Source: Hyphomonadaceae bacterium UBA1849 | GTDB lineage: Bacteria > Pseudomonadota > Alphaproteobacteria > Caulobacterales > Hyphomonadaceae | Assembly: GCA_002338565.1 (NCBI GenBank) | Contig: DDIN01000008.1 | Span: 1,307,567 to 1,371,566 of the forward strand | DNA length: 64,000 nt | Reading direction: 5' to 3' | In this document: piece by piece, positions 42,333-51,036 of the stretch | How positions within the stretch are numbered: position 1 is the stretch's first letter | Layout of the letters: the number at the start of each line of letters is the position of its first letter | Program-made: the position numbers and the translations under genes | The notes under the pieces: model-generated | The model's input: only the letters and a program-made list of their open reading frames with translations | What the model was told of the DNA's origin: nothing | Databases searched by the model: none

Positions 42333-43103
42333 ATGACGCGTACCGCCATCCCTCTTTTTATTGCTTCCCTTCTGGTGCTGAACGCCTGTGGTGGCTCAGA
42401 TGTTCCAACCGAAGCCGACGGTGCGGGTGCTGAGAATATTCGCACTTTGTCAGGGCTGCGGGACAGTCTGAATGAAGAGCGTGTGGATGTAGTTGATCCG
42501 AATGCTGTAGAAGCCGCAGCGCAAAATATTGACCCGTTCAAATATGGGCTCGATTACACGATATATGAGCGCGACCTGTTGAACGGCTTGCTGGCTGATG
42601 CGCGTGCCGAGAGTGATTATCTTTCCCGTTCGCTCGCGGCGACGCGCGAGAGCCTGCCGGTTGTGCGCCCGGGCAAAAGCTTTGAGTCTTATCAGACTAT
42701 GATGTCCTGCGCGGTATCGGCTGACGTTCTGGGCCGTCTGGGCGTGCTTGTTCCACATGTCGCGCTTGATCATGCGATTGATTTTACAGAGCTTTCGATC
42801 ACGATCACTGCAGACGATATGGACAGCGAAGGTTTTCAGGCGTTCGAAGCGCAGATGATCGATTTGCAGGAAAACGGAACAGCGCTTGACCGCTTCAACC
42901 ATCGCCGCGCGCTTGAGGCCGAAGAAAACCGCCTACGGACACGCCATTATCTGAACTATTTCCTCATGCGTGACGCATTGCTTGAAAGCGCTGACCGTGA
43001 CGCTCTGCAAGAAGAGCTGAACAGCTGCCTTGAAACCTATGAATCTGACATTGCGGCCCTGATTATTGCCCGCGAGCAGGCTGAAGCCGAAGAAAACGGA
43101 TAG
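42333..43103 (+). CDS. Hypothetical lipoprotein with paired cysteines (first of two)
   Basis: A 256-residue lipoprotein (lipobox LLVLNAC, Cys19) with no recognised family. The body is helical and charged. Two further Cys, 126 in QTMMSCAVSADV and 232 in LNSCLETYE, could form a disulfide. The next gene encodes a protein of the same size with Cys at 131 and 232 and a similar MTCAxxxDVxGR segment, so the two look like diverged tandem copies. Function unknown. Confidence 0.75.
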   Translation: MTRTAIPLFIASLLVLNACGGSDVPTEADGAGAENIRTLSGLRDSLNEERVDVVDPNAVEAAAQNIDPFKYGLDYTIYERDLLNGLLADARAESDYLSRSLAATRESLPVVRPGKSFESYQTMMSCAVSADVLGRLGVLVPHVALDHAIDFTELSITITADDMDSEGFQAFEAQMIDLQENGTALDRFNHRRALEAEENRLRTRHYLNYFLMRDALLESADRDALQEELNSCLETYESDIAALIIAREQAEAEENG

Positions 43104-43169
43104 CGCCCGTTTAGATTGCACCTGCGCAAAATCACACATAAAGTTCCAGCCTGATCGGGGAGGGCTGGA

Positions 43170-43925
43170 GTGTCAGGTTTTAGAGCTTTATGTGCGGCTG
43201 CAATCTGCGCCAGTATGGTTTCATGTGCAGCTGAAGAGCCTGCGCCAGCGCCTGTTGAAACTGCGACAAGCGAGCCTGCCGAACCAAGTGCAGCCGTGTC
43301 GTCTTTGTCTTCCATCCGCGCCATGGCAAGTTCCGATGAGCCCCGTGAACTTGATATGTCGCTGCAGGATACGTCCCGCGAAAGCATTTCCCCGTTTCGC
43401 GGGCTGTATCTTCCCGAACAACGCGCGGCCTATGATGAAATTTACGAGACGGTTCGCAATGAGTCGGGCGTTCGCGAACGCTATGAAGCATTGACGCAGG
43501 AAAGCCTGGACCAGTTGGGCCTGTCGCTCACGCTGCCATCGCTTCTCTACTCGATGACCTGCGCTGCCGGTATTGATGTTCAGGGGCGCCGCGAAATCAT
43601 CTCGCCATATGAGTCGACGTATAATTCTAAATACTGGCTCTACACCGCATTTGCGGAATTGGATCAGCGCAATGCTGGCTCGGTTGCGGGCTTCCCTGAG
43701 GTGGTGCCGGGCATTGAGCGTTTCCCCGAACGTCGGCGTGATTTTACGCCTGCACCTGCGGTTAGTGAGTATCGCGAGCAGGTCTATATACTCTACATGC
43801 TAGAGCGGGATGACCAGCTGGAGAGCGACTCGCGCCGCTTGAATGCAAATCGGGTGGAAGCCTGTTGGGACAGACAACCACCCGCTTTGAGTTATTATGG
43901 GGGTAATTCATTCGCCGTCCGGTAA
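43170..43925 (+). CDS. Hypothetical lipoprotein with paired cysteines (second of two)
   Basis: A 251-residue lipoprotein with lipobox MVSC (Cys19), starting at a GTG preceded by GGAGGG. A Pro/Ala/Glu-rich linker follows, then a helical domain with SMTCAAGIDVQGR (Cys131) and VEACWDRQ (Cys232). Size, order and cysteine positions parallel the preceding gene, 66 bases upstream, suggesting an old duplication. No homologue with a known function is recognised. Confidence 0.74.
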   Translation: MSGFRALCAAAICASMVSCAAEEPAPAPVETATSEPAEPSAAVSSLSSIRAMASSDEPRELDMSLQDTSRESISPFRGLYLPEQRAAYDEIYETVRNESGVRERYEALTQESLDQLGLSLTLPSLLYSMTCAAGIDVQGRREIISPYESTYNSKYWLYTAFAELDQRNAGSVAGFPEVVPGIERFPERRRDFTPAPAVSEYREQVYILYMLERDDQLESDSRRLNANRVEACWDRQPPALSYYGGNSFAVR

Positions 43926-43943
43926 GGCGCTGCCGGCGAATGA
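43908..43943. terminator. Hairpin between lipoprotein and FKBP genes
   Basis: TCATTCGCCG (43908-43917) pairs with CGGCGAATGA (43934-43943) across a 16-base loop, overlapping the last codons of the lipoprotein gene. It lies between two convergent genes; no good T run is present. Confidence 0.5.
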
Positions 43944-43950
43944 TAGCAAT

Positions 43951-44520
43951 TTAGTTGAACGCTTCGCCTGACCAGATGTCAGCTTCATAGCTGGAGGTCA
44001 TGTTCATTTCGTCGAGCAGCACGATACGGAAGATCAGGTCGTCACCCGGGCTGATCGGGCCGCCTGGGCGCGGGTTCTGGCCATATGCCATCTCGGACGG
44101 AATATAAAGAAGCCAGTCATCGCCCGGACACATCATGCCGAGAGCTTCAGTCCAGCCACGAATGACGCGGTTCGCCGGAAACTGAGACGGCTGGTTACGC
44201 GCGAACGACGAGTCAAACACTGTGCCGTCGACGAGGCGGCCTTCATAGTGAGCGAGCGCAATGTCGTCATTATTGACGTTGGATTCGCATTCCGGGCCCG
44301 CTGTGAGAACGATGTATTCGAGGCCTGATTCCATGACATTGACGGCTTCACCTTCATGGTCCCAGCCGTCATTCGCGTAAGTCGCCCACGGATCGGATGG
44401 ATCGGCCGCTGGTGTGGCTTCCATGCGCGGCGCTGCGCTCGTTGTGGACGCGCCCTGTTCGCAGGCAGCCAGTCCGAAAGCAGCGCTCATAGAAAGCGCG
44501 AGGAGAGTAGGTTTCAGCAT
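43951..44520 (-). CDS. FKBP-type peptidyl-prolyl isomerase lipoprotein
   Basis: A 189-residue lipoprotein (GLAAC, Cys20) with one FKBP domain: GLEYIVLTAG, VDGTVFDSSFARN, VIRGWTEALGMM, YIPSEMAYGQNPRPGG and the closing FRIVLLDEM. It would catalyse proline isomerisation of envelope proteins. An extra Cys pair (PECESN and MMCPGDD) may form a disulfide inside the domain. It is 22 bases downstream of ilvA on the same strand. Confidence 0.9.
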   Translation of the reverse strand: MLKPTLLALSMSAAFGLAACEQGASTTSAAPRMEATPAADPSDPWATYANDGWDHEGEAVNVMESGLEYIVLTAGPECESNVNNDDIALAHYEGRLVDGTVFDSSFARNQPSQFPANRVIRGWTEALGMMCPGDDWLLYIPSEMAYGQNPRPGGPISPGDDLIFRIVLLDEMNMTSSYEADIWSGEAFN

Positions 44521-44542
44521 TACTGTTTCCTTGTGTCTGAGA

Positions 44543-45766
44543 TCAGAGCTTGCGTGGCGGATAGCCGGCAGCCGTCAGGGCTTCGATCACTTCCTGAGTG
44601 TGCTGCGCATCGCGTGTTTCTACGAGGATATCAAATTCTGCGCCTTTGGCCGGAACGTCCAGCGCAAGACGGTTATGGGCGACCTCGATAATGTTCGCGC
44701 CGGAATCGCCGATCACTTTGGAGACGAGCGCCAGCAGGCCCGGACGGTCATCGCCGAGAATTCGGATGTTCACGAGACGTTGGTCGCGCACAAGGCTGCG
44801 TGTCAGAACTGACGCCAGCAGACGCGTATCGATATTGCCGCCGCACAGGACGAGCCCGACACGTTTGCCAGAAAATCTCGTCGGGTGAGCCAGAAGCGCG
44901 GCAAGTCCTGCTGCACCGGCACCTTCTGAAATCGTTTTCTCGACCGTTGCATAAAGCGTGATGGCGCGCTCGATCGTGTCTTCGTCGACAAGCACCACGT
45001 CATCGACAAGGCGTTGGCAGATTTCAAAATTGCGGCGTCCTACGGTTTTAACCGCAATGCCTTCGGCAATCGTTGTGCCGCCTGCTTTCGGTGGTTCGCC
45101 TTTAAGCTCGTTGAAGAGCGCAGGGAATTGTTCGACTTCAACACCAATGACTTCAATGTCCGGCTGCAGCGCTTTGGCGGCTGTCGCGATGCCGCTGATC
45201 AGGCCGCCGCCGCCAACCGGAATGACAAGGCAATCCAGCGGCTTTGAGACGTCATCCAGCATTTCAAGCGCAATTGTGCCCTGACCGGCCATGACGAGCT
45301 TGTCGTCAAACGGATGAAGGAAGACGAGGTTTTCCTTCTCGCACAGCATCTGGGCATGCTCATTGGCTTCGATCAGCGTGCTGCCTTTCAGGATCACGCG
45401 CGCTCCATAGTTGCGCGTATGCTGCACTTTCACGAAAGGCGTGTTTTCCGGCATGACGATGGTCACCGGAATGCCAAGGCGCTGTCCGTGATAAGCGACA
45501 CCCTGGGCGTGGTTGCCCGCAGACATAGCGATCACGCCGCGCTGTTTCTCCTCATCGGTCAGACCCATGAGGCGGTTCAGCGCCCCGCGTTCTTTGAAGG
45601 CTGCTGTGAACTGGAAGTTCTCGAACTTAATCCAGACTTCCGCACCCGTAATCTCTGACAGCGTCCGCGAGTGACGCATAGGGGTATGCTCCACCTGTCC
45701 TGCGATTACGTCCGCAGCGGCCTGAACATCTTCGAGCTTTAGGGTGTTTTCGGTCACGTTTAACAT
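44543..45766 (-). CDS. ilvA: Threonine dehydratase (threonine ammonia-lyase) with ACT domain
   Basis: A 407-residue fold-type II PLP enzyme that converts threonine to 2-oxobutanoate, the first step to isoleucine. The PLP lysine is Lys58 in TAAFKERGA, and the glycine loop is PVGGGGLISG. One ACT-like regulatory domain occupies about 330-407 (VNIRILGDDRPGLLALVS), shorter than the double ACT of E. coli IlvA, so it may be a TdcB-like or singly regulated form. It follows the NTF2-like gene by 6 bases. Confidence 0.9.
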   Translation of the reverse strand: MLNVTENTLKLEDVQAAADVIAGQVEHTPMRHSRTLSEITGAEVWIKFENFQFTAAFKERGALNRLMGLTDEEKQRGVIAMSAGNHAQGVAYHGQRLGIPVTIVMPENTPFVKVQHTRNYGARVILKGSTLIEANEHAQMLCEKENLVFLHPFDDKLVMAGQGTIALEMLDDVSKPLDCLVIPVGGGGLISGIATAAKALQPDIEVIGVEVEQFPALFNELKGEPPKAGGTTIAEGIAVKTVGRRNFEICQRLVDDVVLVDEDTIERAITLYATVEKTISEGAGAAGLAALLAHPTRFSGKRVGLVLCGGNIDTRLLASVLTRSLVRDQRLVNIRILGDDRPGLLALVSKVIGDSGANIIEVAHNRLALDVPAKGAEFDILVETRDAQHTQEVIEALTAAGYPPRKL

Positions 45767-45772
45767 CAGTCC

Positions 45773-46168
45773 TTACTGAGCTTTCAGCCTTTCGAGCATT
45801 TCTTTCATTTTGGCGTGCAGCATATTGATAGCCTGCAACGGGCGGACCATCACTTTGAAATCGGTAATTTGTCCAGCCTCATTCCATGAAATCATGTCGA
45901 TACCATCGATATAGATGCCGTCGATTTTGGTCTCGAATTCAAGAACGGCGCGGTCGCCCAGATCGAATTCGCGCACATAGACAAAATCTTCGCCGCCCAG
46001 AACTTTCTCTGCAGAAGCAAGGTATTGGAAGGTAATCTCTTTGCCACGCTGGGGTGTGTGAACGACCGGCGAGTGGAAAACCACATCATCTGCCAGCATA
46101 TCGCGCAGCTCCTGATGATCATGGCTCTGCATATGGTCATACCAGCGTTGAAGATTTGGACTTGCCAT
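45773..46168 (-). CDS. NTF2-like/SnoaL-fold protein
   Basis: A 131-residue protein with the cone-like NTF2 fold: MASPNLQRWYDHMQSHD, a conserved LADDVVFHSPVV strand with Asp and His, and the late VMVRPLQAI strand. Members include ketosteroid-isomerase-like enzymes and ligand-binding proteins; the role here is unknown. It precedes ilvA by 6 bases and is likely co-transcribed with it. Confidence 0.78.
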   Translation of the reverse strand: MASPNLQRWYDHMQSHDHQELRDMLADDVVFHSPVVHTPQRGKEITFQYLASAEKVLGGEDFVYVREFDLGDRAVLEFETKIDGIYIDGIDMISWNEAGQITDFKVMVRPLQAINMLHAKMKEMLERLKAQ

Positions 46169-46269
46169 TATTGTGCTTCCTTTCCCGTATAGTTATCCCA
46201 CATGTGTAGCCTTAACTTCGCATCCGGCAACTATGTGTCGAGTAAATCTGCTATCGGAGCGCGGCGATC

Positions 46270-47079
46270 ATGAAAGACGCGATCAAATCCATCCTGCCGG
46301 TAAATGTGCGCACACGCCTGAAATGGGCGGGCTATGCGGTGAAAGACATTATTGATCCGGTGAAGGATCCGCGTGTGCCAAACCGTCGTGACACGTTTGT
46401 TGGCGGCGGGGATTTTGTGGCGGTTGGCGACGACTTCCTGAAGACACTCAAACGTCATGGTGTGACGACGGATATGGCCATTCTTGATGTGGGGTGCGGG
46501 CAGGGTCGTATGGCGCGTCCGCTGACGGAGTTTCTGGTGCCGGAAGGGCGCTATCTCGGGTTCGATATAGTGAAAGCAGGCGTTGAATGGTGCCAGACGC
46601 ACTATGATGATCTGCCGAATTTCACATTCGTCCACGCCGATGTGTTCAACGCCCGCTATAACGCGGACGGCAAGACCGAAGCATCTGCCTATACATTCCC
46701 ATCCGACAGCGATGCCTATGATTTCGCGTTTCTGACGTCTGTCTTCACGCACATGTTCCAGAAGGATGTGGAGCGTTACCTGTCTGAGATTACGCGCTCG
46801 CTGAAGCCGGGCGGCCGTTGCCTGATTACGTGGTTTTTGCTGAACCCGCAGACGGAAGCCTGCAAAGCCCCGCGCCTGACGTTCAGGTTTCCGGTGGATG
46901 AGGTTTCAAAGACGACGCTTGAAGATAACCCCGAAGCGGCCATCGCATTTTCGGAAAATTGGGTGCGTGAGGCCTATCTCAAAAATGGCCTCGCAATCGA
47001 GGCCATTGAGTATGGAAACTGGGCTAACCCCCATAGCCAGTTTGGCTATCAGGACACCATCATCGCTCGAAAGGTCTGA
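46270..47079 (+). CDS. SAM-dependent methyltransferase
   Basis: A 269-residue class I methyltransferase. Motif I is ILDVGCGQGRMARPL, a GFDIV acidic loop binds the SAM ribose, and TSVFTHMF followed by KPGGRCLITWF covers the later motifs. The N-terminal 60 residues are basic. Substrate unknown. It stands alone: divergent from the NTF2-like gene and convergent with the ABC ATPase gene. Confidence 0.87.
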   Translation: MKDAIKSILPVNVRTRLKWAGYAVKDIIDPVKDPRVPNRRDTFVGGGDFVAVGDDFLKTLKRHGVTTDMAILDVGCGQGRMARPLTEFLVPEGRYLGFDIVKAGVEWCQTHYDDLPNFTFVHADVFNARYNADGKTEASAYTFPSDSDAYDFAFLTSVFTHMFQKDVERYLSEITRSLKPGGRCLITWFLLNPQTEACKAPRLTFRFPVDEVSKTTLEDNPEAAIAFSENWVREAYLKNGLAIEAIEYGNWANPHSQFGYQDTIIARKV

Positions 47080-47083
47080 GAGC

Positions 47084-48937
47084 TTAGCTCGCCAGCAGAC
47101 CGTTGCTCAGCTCTGATGGGTCATGCTCAGCCACGACGTGACCCGGGCCAACTTCGATAAGTTGCGGTCGATACTGTTCGGTATCGGCATCATCAACCAG
47201 CTTGGACTTCATGAACCGCAGCGTTGCGCGGCGATCCAGAGGTGACGGCAGGTCGCCCTGAAGCTTCACAATATCACGGTCCTTCTCAGCGCGTGGGTCC
47301 GGATTAGGGACGGCCGCAATGAGAGACTTGGTGTACGGGTGACGCGGGTCTTCATAGATTGCGTCACGCCCTGCAATCTCAACCACGCGGCCAAGATATA
47401 GCACCATGATGCGATGTGAGATTTCACGCACAACAGCAAGGTCGTGGCTGATAAAGATCATCGCCAGATCAAATTCCGCCTGCAGCTCGATCAGCAGGTC
47501 GATGATTTGTGCCTGAACCGAAACGTCGAGGGCGGAAACGGCCTCGTCGCAGATGACCAGCTTCGGCTTCATGATCATCGCGCGGGCAATGCCGACACGC
47601 TGGTTCTGGCCGCCTGACAGTTCGTGCGGATACCGGTTGATCAGTGCCGGATCGAGGCCGACGCGCGGCATGATTTCCCGAACGCGGAGTTCACGATCTT
47701 TACGCGAGAGCGAAGGCTCGAACACGGTCAGCGGCTCCGCCATTGACTGGCCGACGGTCATGCGGGGGTCGAGGCTCGCAAACGGATCCTGAAAAACGAT
47801 TTGCAGATCGCGGCGGACTTCTTTCAGCCCGTCCTGGCCGGCTTTGGTGATATCCTTGCCGATCCATGAGACGGATCCACCTGTTGGCTCGACAAGCTGA
47901 AGAACAGCGCGGGCAAGCGTGGACTTGCCGCAACCGGACTCGCCAACCACGCCGAGTGTCTCGCCTGGGCGCAGATCAAAGCTCACGCCATCAACGGCGC
48001 GAAGCTGTCTGGTCGTACCAAAAAAGCCGCCTTCGGTTTTGATCGGGAAGCTGACGCGTACATCGTCAGCCACCAGAACCGGCTTTACGTCTGCAGGGGG
48101 CGGCGGCGTGAGGCTAGTGCGACCCGGACGATCCGGCTGGTCAATTCTCGGCACTGCCTCCAACAACTTTTTTGTATAGTCATGGCGCGCCTCGTAGAAA
48201 ATCTGGTCAACCGTACCAGTCTCTACGATCTCACCTTGCTTCATCACCACGACGCGGTCGCACATGCGTGCAACAACGCCCATGTCGTGGGTAATGAGAA
48301 CGATGCCTGTATCGGTTGTTGATTTCAGGTCGTTCATCAGCGCCAGAACCTGCGCCTGAACGGTGACGTCGAGTGCGGTTGTCGGTTCGTCTGCGAAAAG
48401 AAGCTTCGGGCCACATAGCATGGCAATCGCAATCATGACGCGCTGGCGCATACCGCCTGAAAGTTCGTGCGGGAACTGGTCCATACGGCGGGCAGGGTCT
48501 GGAATGCGAACACGCTCCAGCCATTCAATACATTCTTTATCGGCTTCCTTGCCGCGCAGTTTGCGGTGAATAGCGAGCACTTCGCGAAGCTGTGCGCCGA
48601 CCGTCATATGCGGGGTGAGGGATGTCAGCGGGTCCTGAAAGATCATGGACATTTGAGAGCCGCGCATCATGCGTCGTTCGCTCTGGCTCATGCCGAGCAG
48701 GCTTTTGCCCTCAAACTTCACCTGACCTTTGGTGCGTCCGTTTGCTGCAAGAAGGCCCATCGCCGCGAGGGCGGACTGGCTTTTGCCTGATCCCGATTCG
48801 CCGACAACGCCGACGCATTCGCCCGGGAAGACTTCAAAGCTGACCCCCTTCACTGCGTTCACAACGCCATCCGGCGTATCGAATTCCACAGCGAGATTTT
48901 CTATGCTGAGAAGTGGGGTTTTAGCCTGATTTTCCAA
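47084..48937 (-). CDS. Fused double ABC ATPase of oligopeptide/dipeptide type
   Basis: A 617-residue protein with two complete ATPase domains, each with Walker A (GESGSGKS at 46-53; GESGCGKS near 340), signature (LSGGMRQR; LSGGQNQR) and Walker B (LLFADEP; LVICDEA). This is the GsiA/YejF organisation of peptide and glutathione importers. The matching binding protein and permease genes are not adjacent, so they must lie elsewhere or be shared. An orphan ATPase gene of this type is uncommon but not unique. Confidence 0.9.
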   Translation of the reverse strand: MENQAKTPLLSIENLAVEFDTPDGVVNAVKGVSFEVFPGECVGVVGESGSGKSQSALAAMGLLAANGRTKGQVKFEGKSLLGMSQSERRMMRGSQMSMIFQDPLTSLTPHMTVGAQLREVLAIHRKLRGKEADKECIEWLERVRIPDPARRMDQFPHELSGGMRQRVMIAIAMLCGPKLLFADEPTTALDVTVQAQVLALMNDLKSTTDTGIVLITHDMGVVARMCDRVVVMKQGEIVETGTVDQIFYEARHDYTKKLLEAVPRIDQPDRPGRTSLTPPPPADVKPVLVADDVRVSFPIKTEGGFFGTTRQLRAVDGVSFDLRPGETLGVVGESGCGKSTLARAVLQLVEPTGGSVSWIGKDITKAGQDGLKEVRRDLQIVFQDPFASLDPRMTVGQSMAEPLTVFEPSLSRKDRELRVREIMPRVGLDPALINRYPHELSGGQNQRVGIARAMIMKPKLVICDEAVSALDVSVQAQIIDLLIELQAEFDLAMIFISHDLAVVREISHRIMVLYLGRVVEIAGRDAIYEDPRHPYTKSLIAAVPNPDPRAEKDRDIVKLQGDLPSPLDRRATLRFMKSKLVDDADTEQYRPQLIEVGPGHVVAEHDPSELSNGLLAS

Positions 48938-49058
48938 CTCTTTACTCCGGACCTACGTCAAAAAGAGATAGCTAACTATCACTTTCTGCCGATTTTTCAT
49001 TGCTTACAGGCGCGCCTTAGGCTTTTTTGCAACTAGCATCTCAGGGGAGAGAAACATA

Positions 49059-50186
49059 ATGCCTGTCATCAATTTCGTAACACCGTGCATTCTCGATCAT
49101 GGCGCCATCACAAAGCTTGGCAAGACCATGGCCGGTCTTAATATCACAAAGGGATTTGTAGTCACTGACCCGGGCATTAAACAAGTCGGTCTGCTGGACA
49201 AAGTCACAGAAAATATCAGCGGTGCGCACGAAGTGTTCGCCGGAACCGAGCCGAACCCAACCGAAAAGCAGGTGACGGAAGTCACTGCGATGTACAAAGA
49301 GTCCGGCTGTGACGGTATTATCGCGCTTGGTGGCGGCTCTTCCATGGACCTTGCAAAGGCTGTTGGCCTCATGGCGAGCCATGGCGGAAATCTCGCCGAT
49401 TATGGCGCGACTGTCGGCGGCAGCAAGAAAATTGGCAAAATCCCGCCGTTGATCGCCATCCCGACAACGGCCGGTACAGGGTCTGAAGTCAGTGTCGGTA
49501 TGATCATCATCCAGAATGACGGTCACAAGCAGACTTATGCGTCTCCGCACCTCGTTCCGGCGACTGCAATCTGTGACCCTGATCTGACACTCGGCCTGCC
49601 GCCGCTGCTGACGGCTGCCACAGGTATGGACGCTGTTACGCACTGTATCGAAGCGATCCTGACACCGACAGTGAACCCGCCAGCTGAAGGCATTGGCTAT
49701 GAAGGCCTTGGCCGCGCGGTTGGTGATGGCTGGCTGAAGCGCGCTGTTCAGGACGGTTCTGATGCGGATGCCCGCTGGAACATGATGGTGGCTTCTTTTG
49801 AAGGCGCGCTTGCCTTCGTGAAAGGTCTTGGCGGCGTACACGCTATGTCTCACGCGGCAGGTCGTCTGCATGACCTCAAGCTGCACCACGGTACGCTGAA
49901 CGCGATCTTCCTGCCGCACTTCATGCGCTTCCACGCAGATGCTGACGAGCGTAAATTCCAGCGCATTCGTCAGATGATGAACCTCAAAGAAGGTGCATGT
50001 GTAGGCGATGCGATTGCCAAGCTGAACGAAGATATCGGCATTCCGGCTAAGCTGTCAGATATCGGCGTTACAGCCGATCACGGCCCGTCAATCGTCGAGT
50101 ACGCACTGAAAGACCTTGCGCACTATGGCAACGCCAAGCCTGTCACGCAGGCTGATTATGAGAAGATCTTCGAGCTCGCGCTCTGA
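49059..50186 (+). CDS. Iron-containing alcohol dehydrogenase
   Basis: A 375-residue group III alcohol dehydrogenase. The NAD-binding GGGSSMDLAKAVGL is near 95-110, PTTAGTGSEVS near 140, and the metal ligands lie in HAMSHAAGRLHDLKLHHG. It interconverts alcohols and aldehydes; with the CYP153-like P450 about 7 kb upstream it could serve alkane or alcohol oxidation, though they are not in one operon. A GGGGAGA ribosome site precedes the ATG. Confidence 0.92.
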   Translation: MPVINFVTPCILDHGAITKLGKTMAGLNITKGFVVTDPGIKQVGLLDKVTENISGAHEVFAGTEPNPTEKQVTEVTAMYKESGCDGIIALGGGSSMDLAKAVGLMASHGGNLADYGATVGGSKKIGKIPPLIAIPTTAGTGSEVSVGMIIIQNDGHKQTYASPHLVPATAICDPDLTLGLPPLLTAATGMDAVTHCIEAILTPTVNPPAEGIGYEGLGRAVGDGWLKRAVQDGSDADARWNMMVASFEGALAFVKGLGGVHAMSHAAGRLHDLKLHHGTLNAIFLPHFMRFHADADERKFQRIRQMMNLKEGACVGDAIAKLNEDIGIPAKLSDIGVTADHGPSIVEYALKDLAHYGNAKPVTQADYEKIFELAL

Positions 50187-50208
50187 GTTTGATGATCTGG
50201 CCGGGCGG

Positions 50209-50760
50209 CTATCGCGCCGCCCGCCTGCCTGCCAGTGAAGTGATGTGGCGAACATCACCGGACGCATTCAGCTGGCGTGTAAGTGCAACTTCTAGCTCAC
50301 CTGCGGGGCGCGGATCTCCCGCCAGACGATAGGTGAGGATTGCCTCGCCGGACGTCGTGATACCTTCCAGATAAAAACCTCGGAATGTCGGATTGGCTTT
50401 AGTCCAATCGGCAAATTGCGCGCGGGCGGCGCCTCGATTTTCGCGGAAGGTTCTAAGAAAGTGTGCCGCTTCGGAGTGCGAGCTAAGGCTGACAATGAAG
50501 CGGGGTGGCTGCGCGGCACCTGATGTGCGCGTTGCTTCTGTCTCGCTGATGATGCCTGCGCGGGTGCTGGCCCGAATGATTTCGGCAGGCCGCGACAGGC
50601 CGTCAAAGCGTTCAGCCGCATCCATGATTATAGGCGCGCTTTGGCGATCTGCGGGCGGAACCATGGTCAGAAGCACAGCCATAGCGCCGACCATGGCGAT
50701 CGCCGCGGCGATGCCAATCTCCAGAATAAATACGTTTGCTGGCGTTACGGGTTTACGCAC
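50209..50760 (-). CDS. Membrane-anchored hypothetical protein
   Basis: A 183-residue protein with one N-terminal membrane helix (FILEIGIAAAIAMVGAMAVL) and a periplasmic domain containing RFIVSLSSHSEAAHFLRTF and ADWTKANPTFRGFYLEG. No family recognised. Start is a GTG. It is convergent with the alcohol dehydrogenase; an 8-bp GC stem (50202-50209 with 50216-50223) spans its stop codon. Confidence 0.65.
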   Translation of the reverse strand: MRKPVTPANVFILEIGIAAAIAMVGAMAVLLTMVPPADRQSAPIIMDAAERFDGLSRPAEIIRASTRAGIISETEATRTSGAAQPPRFIVSLSSHSEAAHFLRTFRENRGAARAQFADWTKANPTFRGFYLEGITTSGEAILTYRLAGDPRPAGELEVALTRQLNASGDVRHITSLAGRRAAR

Positions 50761-50850
50761 GGCTTAGCCCCAATCCGATGTCGCGCTTCATAATACAAAC
50801 TAATCGCCCGACGGTGGCCTGTGAAACGGGTTTCACCATCGGGGCGAGGT

Positions 50851-51036
50851 CTAGTCGTCGTTCGCGGCCTCGGGGAATGGATCGGTAGGGGCTGTTTCTC
50901 CCGTCACAGTCTCTACAACCTGATCCTGAACTGCGCTCGCCAGTGTTTCAGCACGGGCGAGGCGTTCCTCCTGTTGGCCACACGCAGCCAATAGAAGAAA
51001 GGCAGGCATCACCAGCGCTGCGCATAAATGTGTCAT
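50851..51036 (-). CDS. Small lipoprotein
   Basis: A 61-residue lipoprotein (LLLAAC, Cys19) with a short acidic mature part (GQQEERLARAETLASAVQDQ and a Pro/Glu-rich tail). Its start overlaps the DUF418 gene stop by 4 bases, so the two are coupled. Too short for family assignment; it may be an outer-membrane or periplasmic accessory of the DUF418 protein. Confidence 0.6.
   Translation of the reverse strand: MTHLCAALVMPAFLLLAACGQQEERLARAETLASAVQDQVVETVTGETAPTDPFPEAANDD

Noticed and set aside
49041..49934. 297-codon minus-strand frame across the iron alcohol dehydrogenase gene
   Set aside because: Shadow of a clearly identified gene on the other strand; no recognisable domain.
50202..50223. 8-bp GC-rich inverted repeat at the end of the alcohol dehydrogenase gene as a terminator
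   Set aside because: There is no T run on either strand, and it overlaps a stop codon of the opposite gene; evidence too weak for a separate feature.
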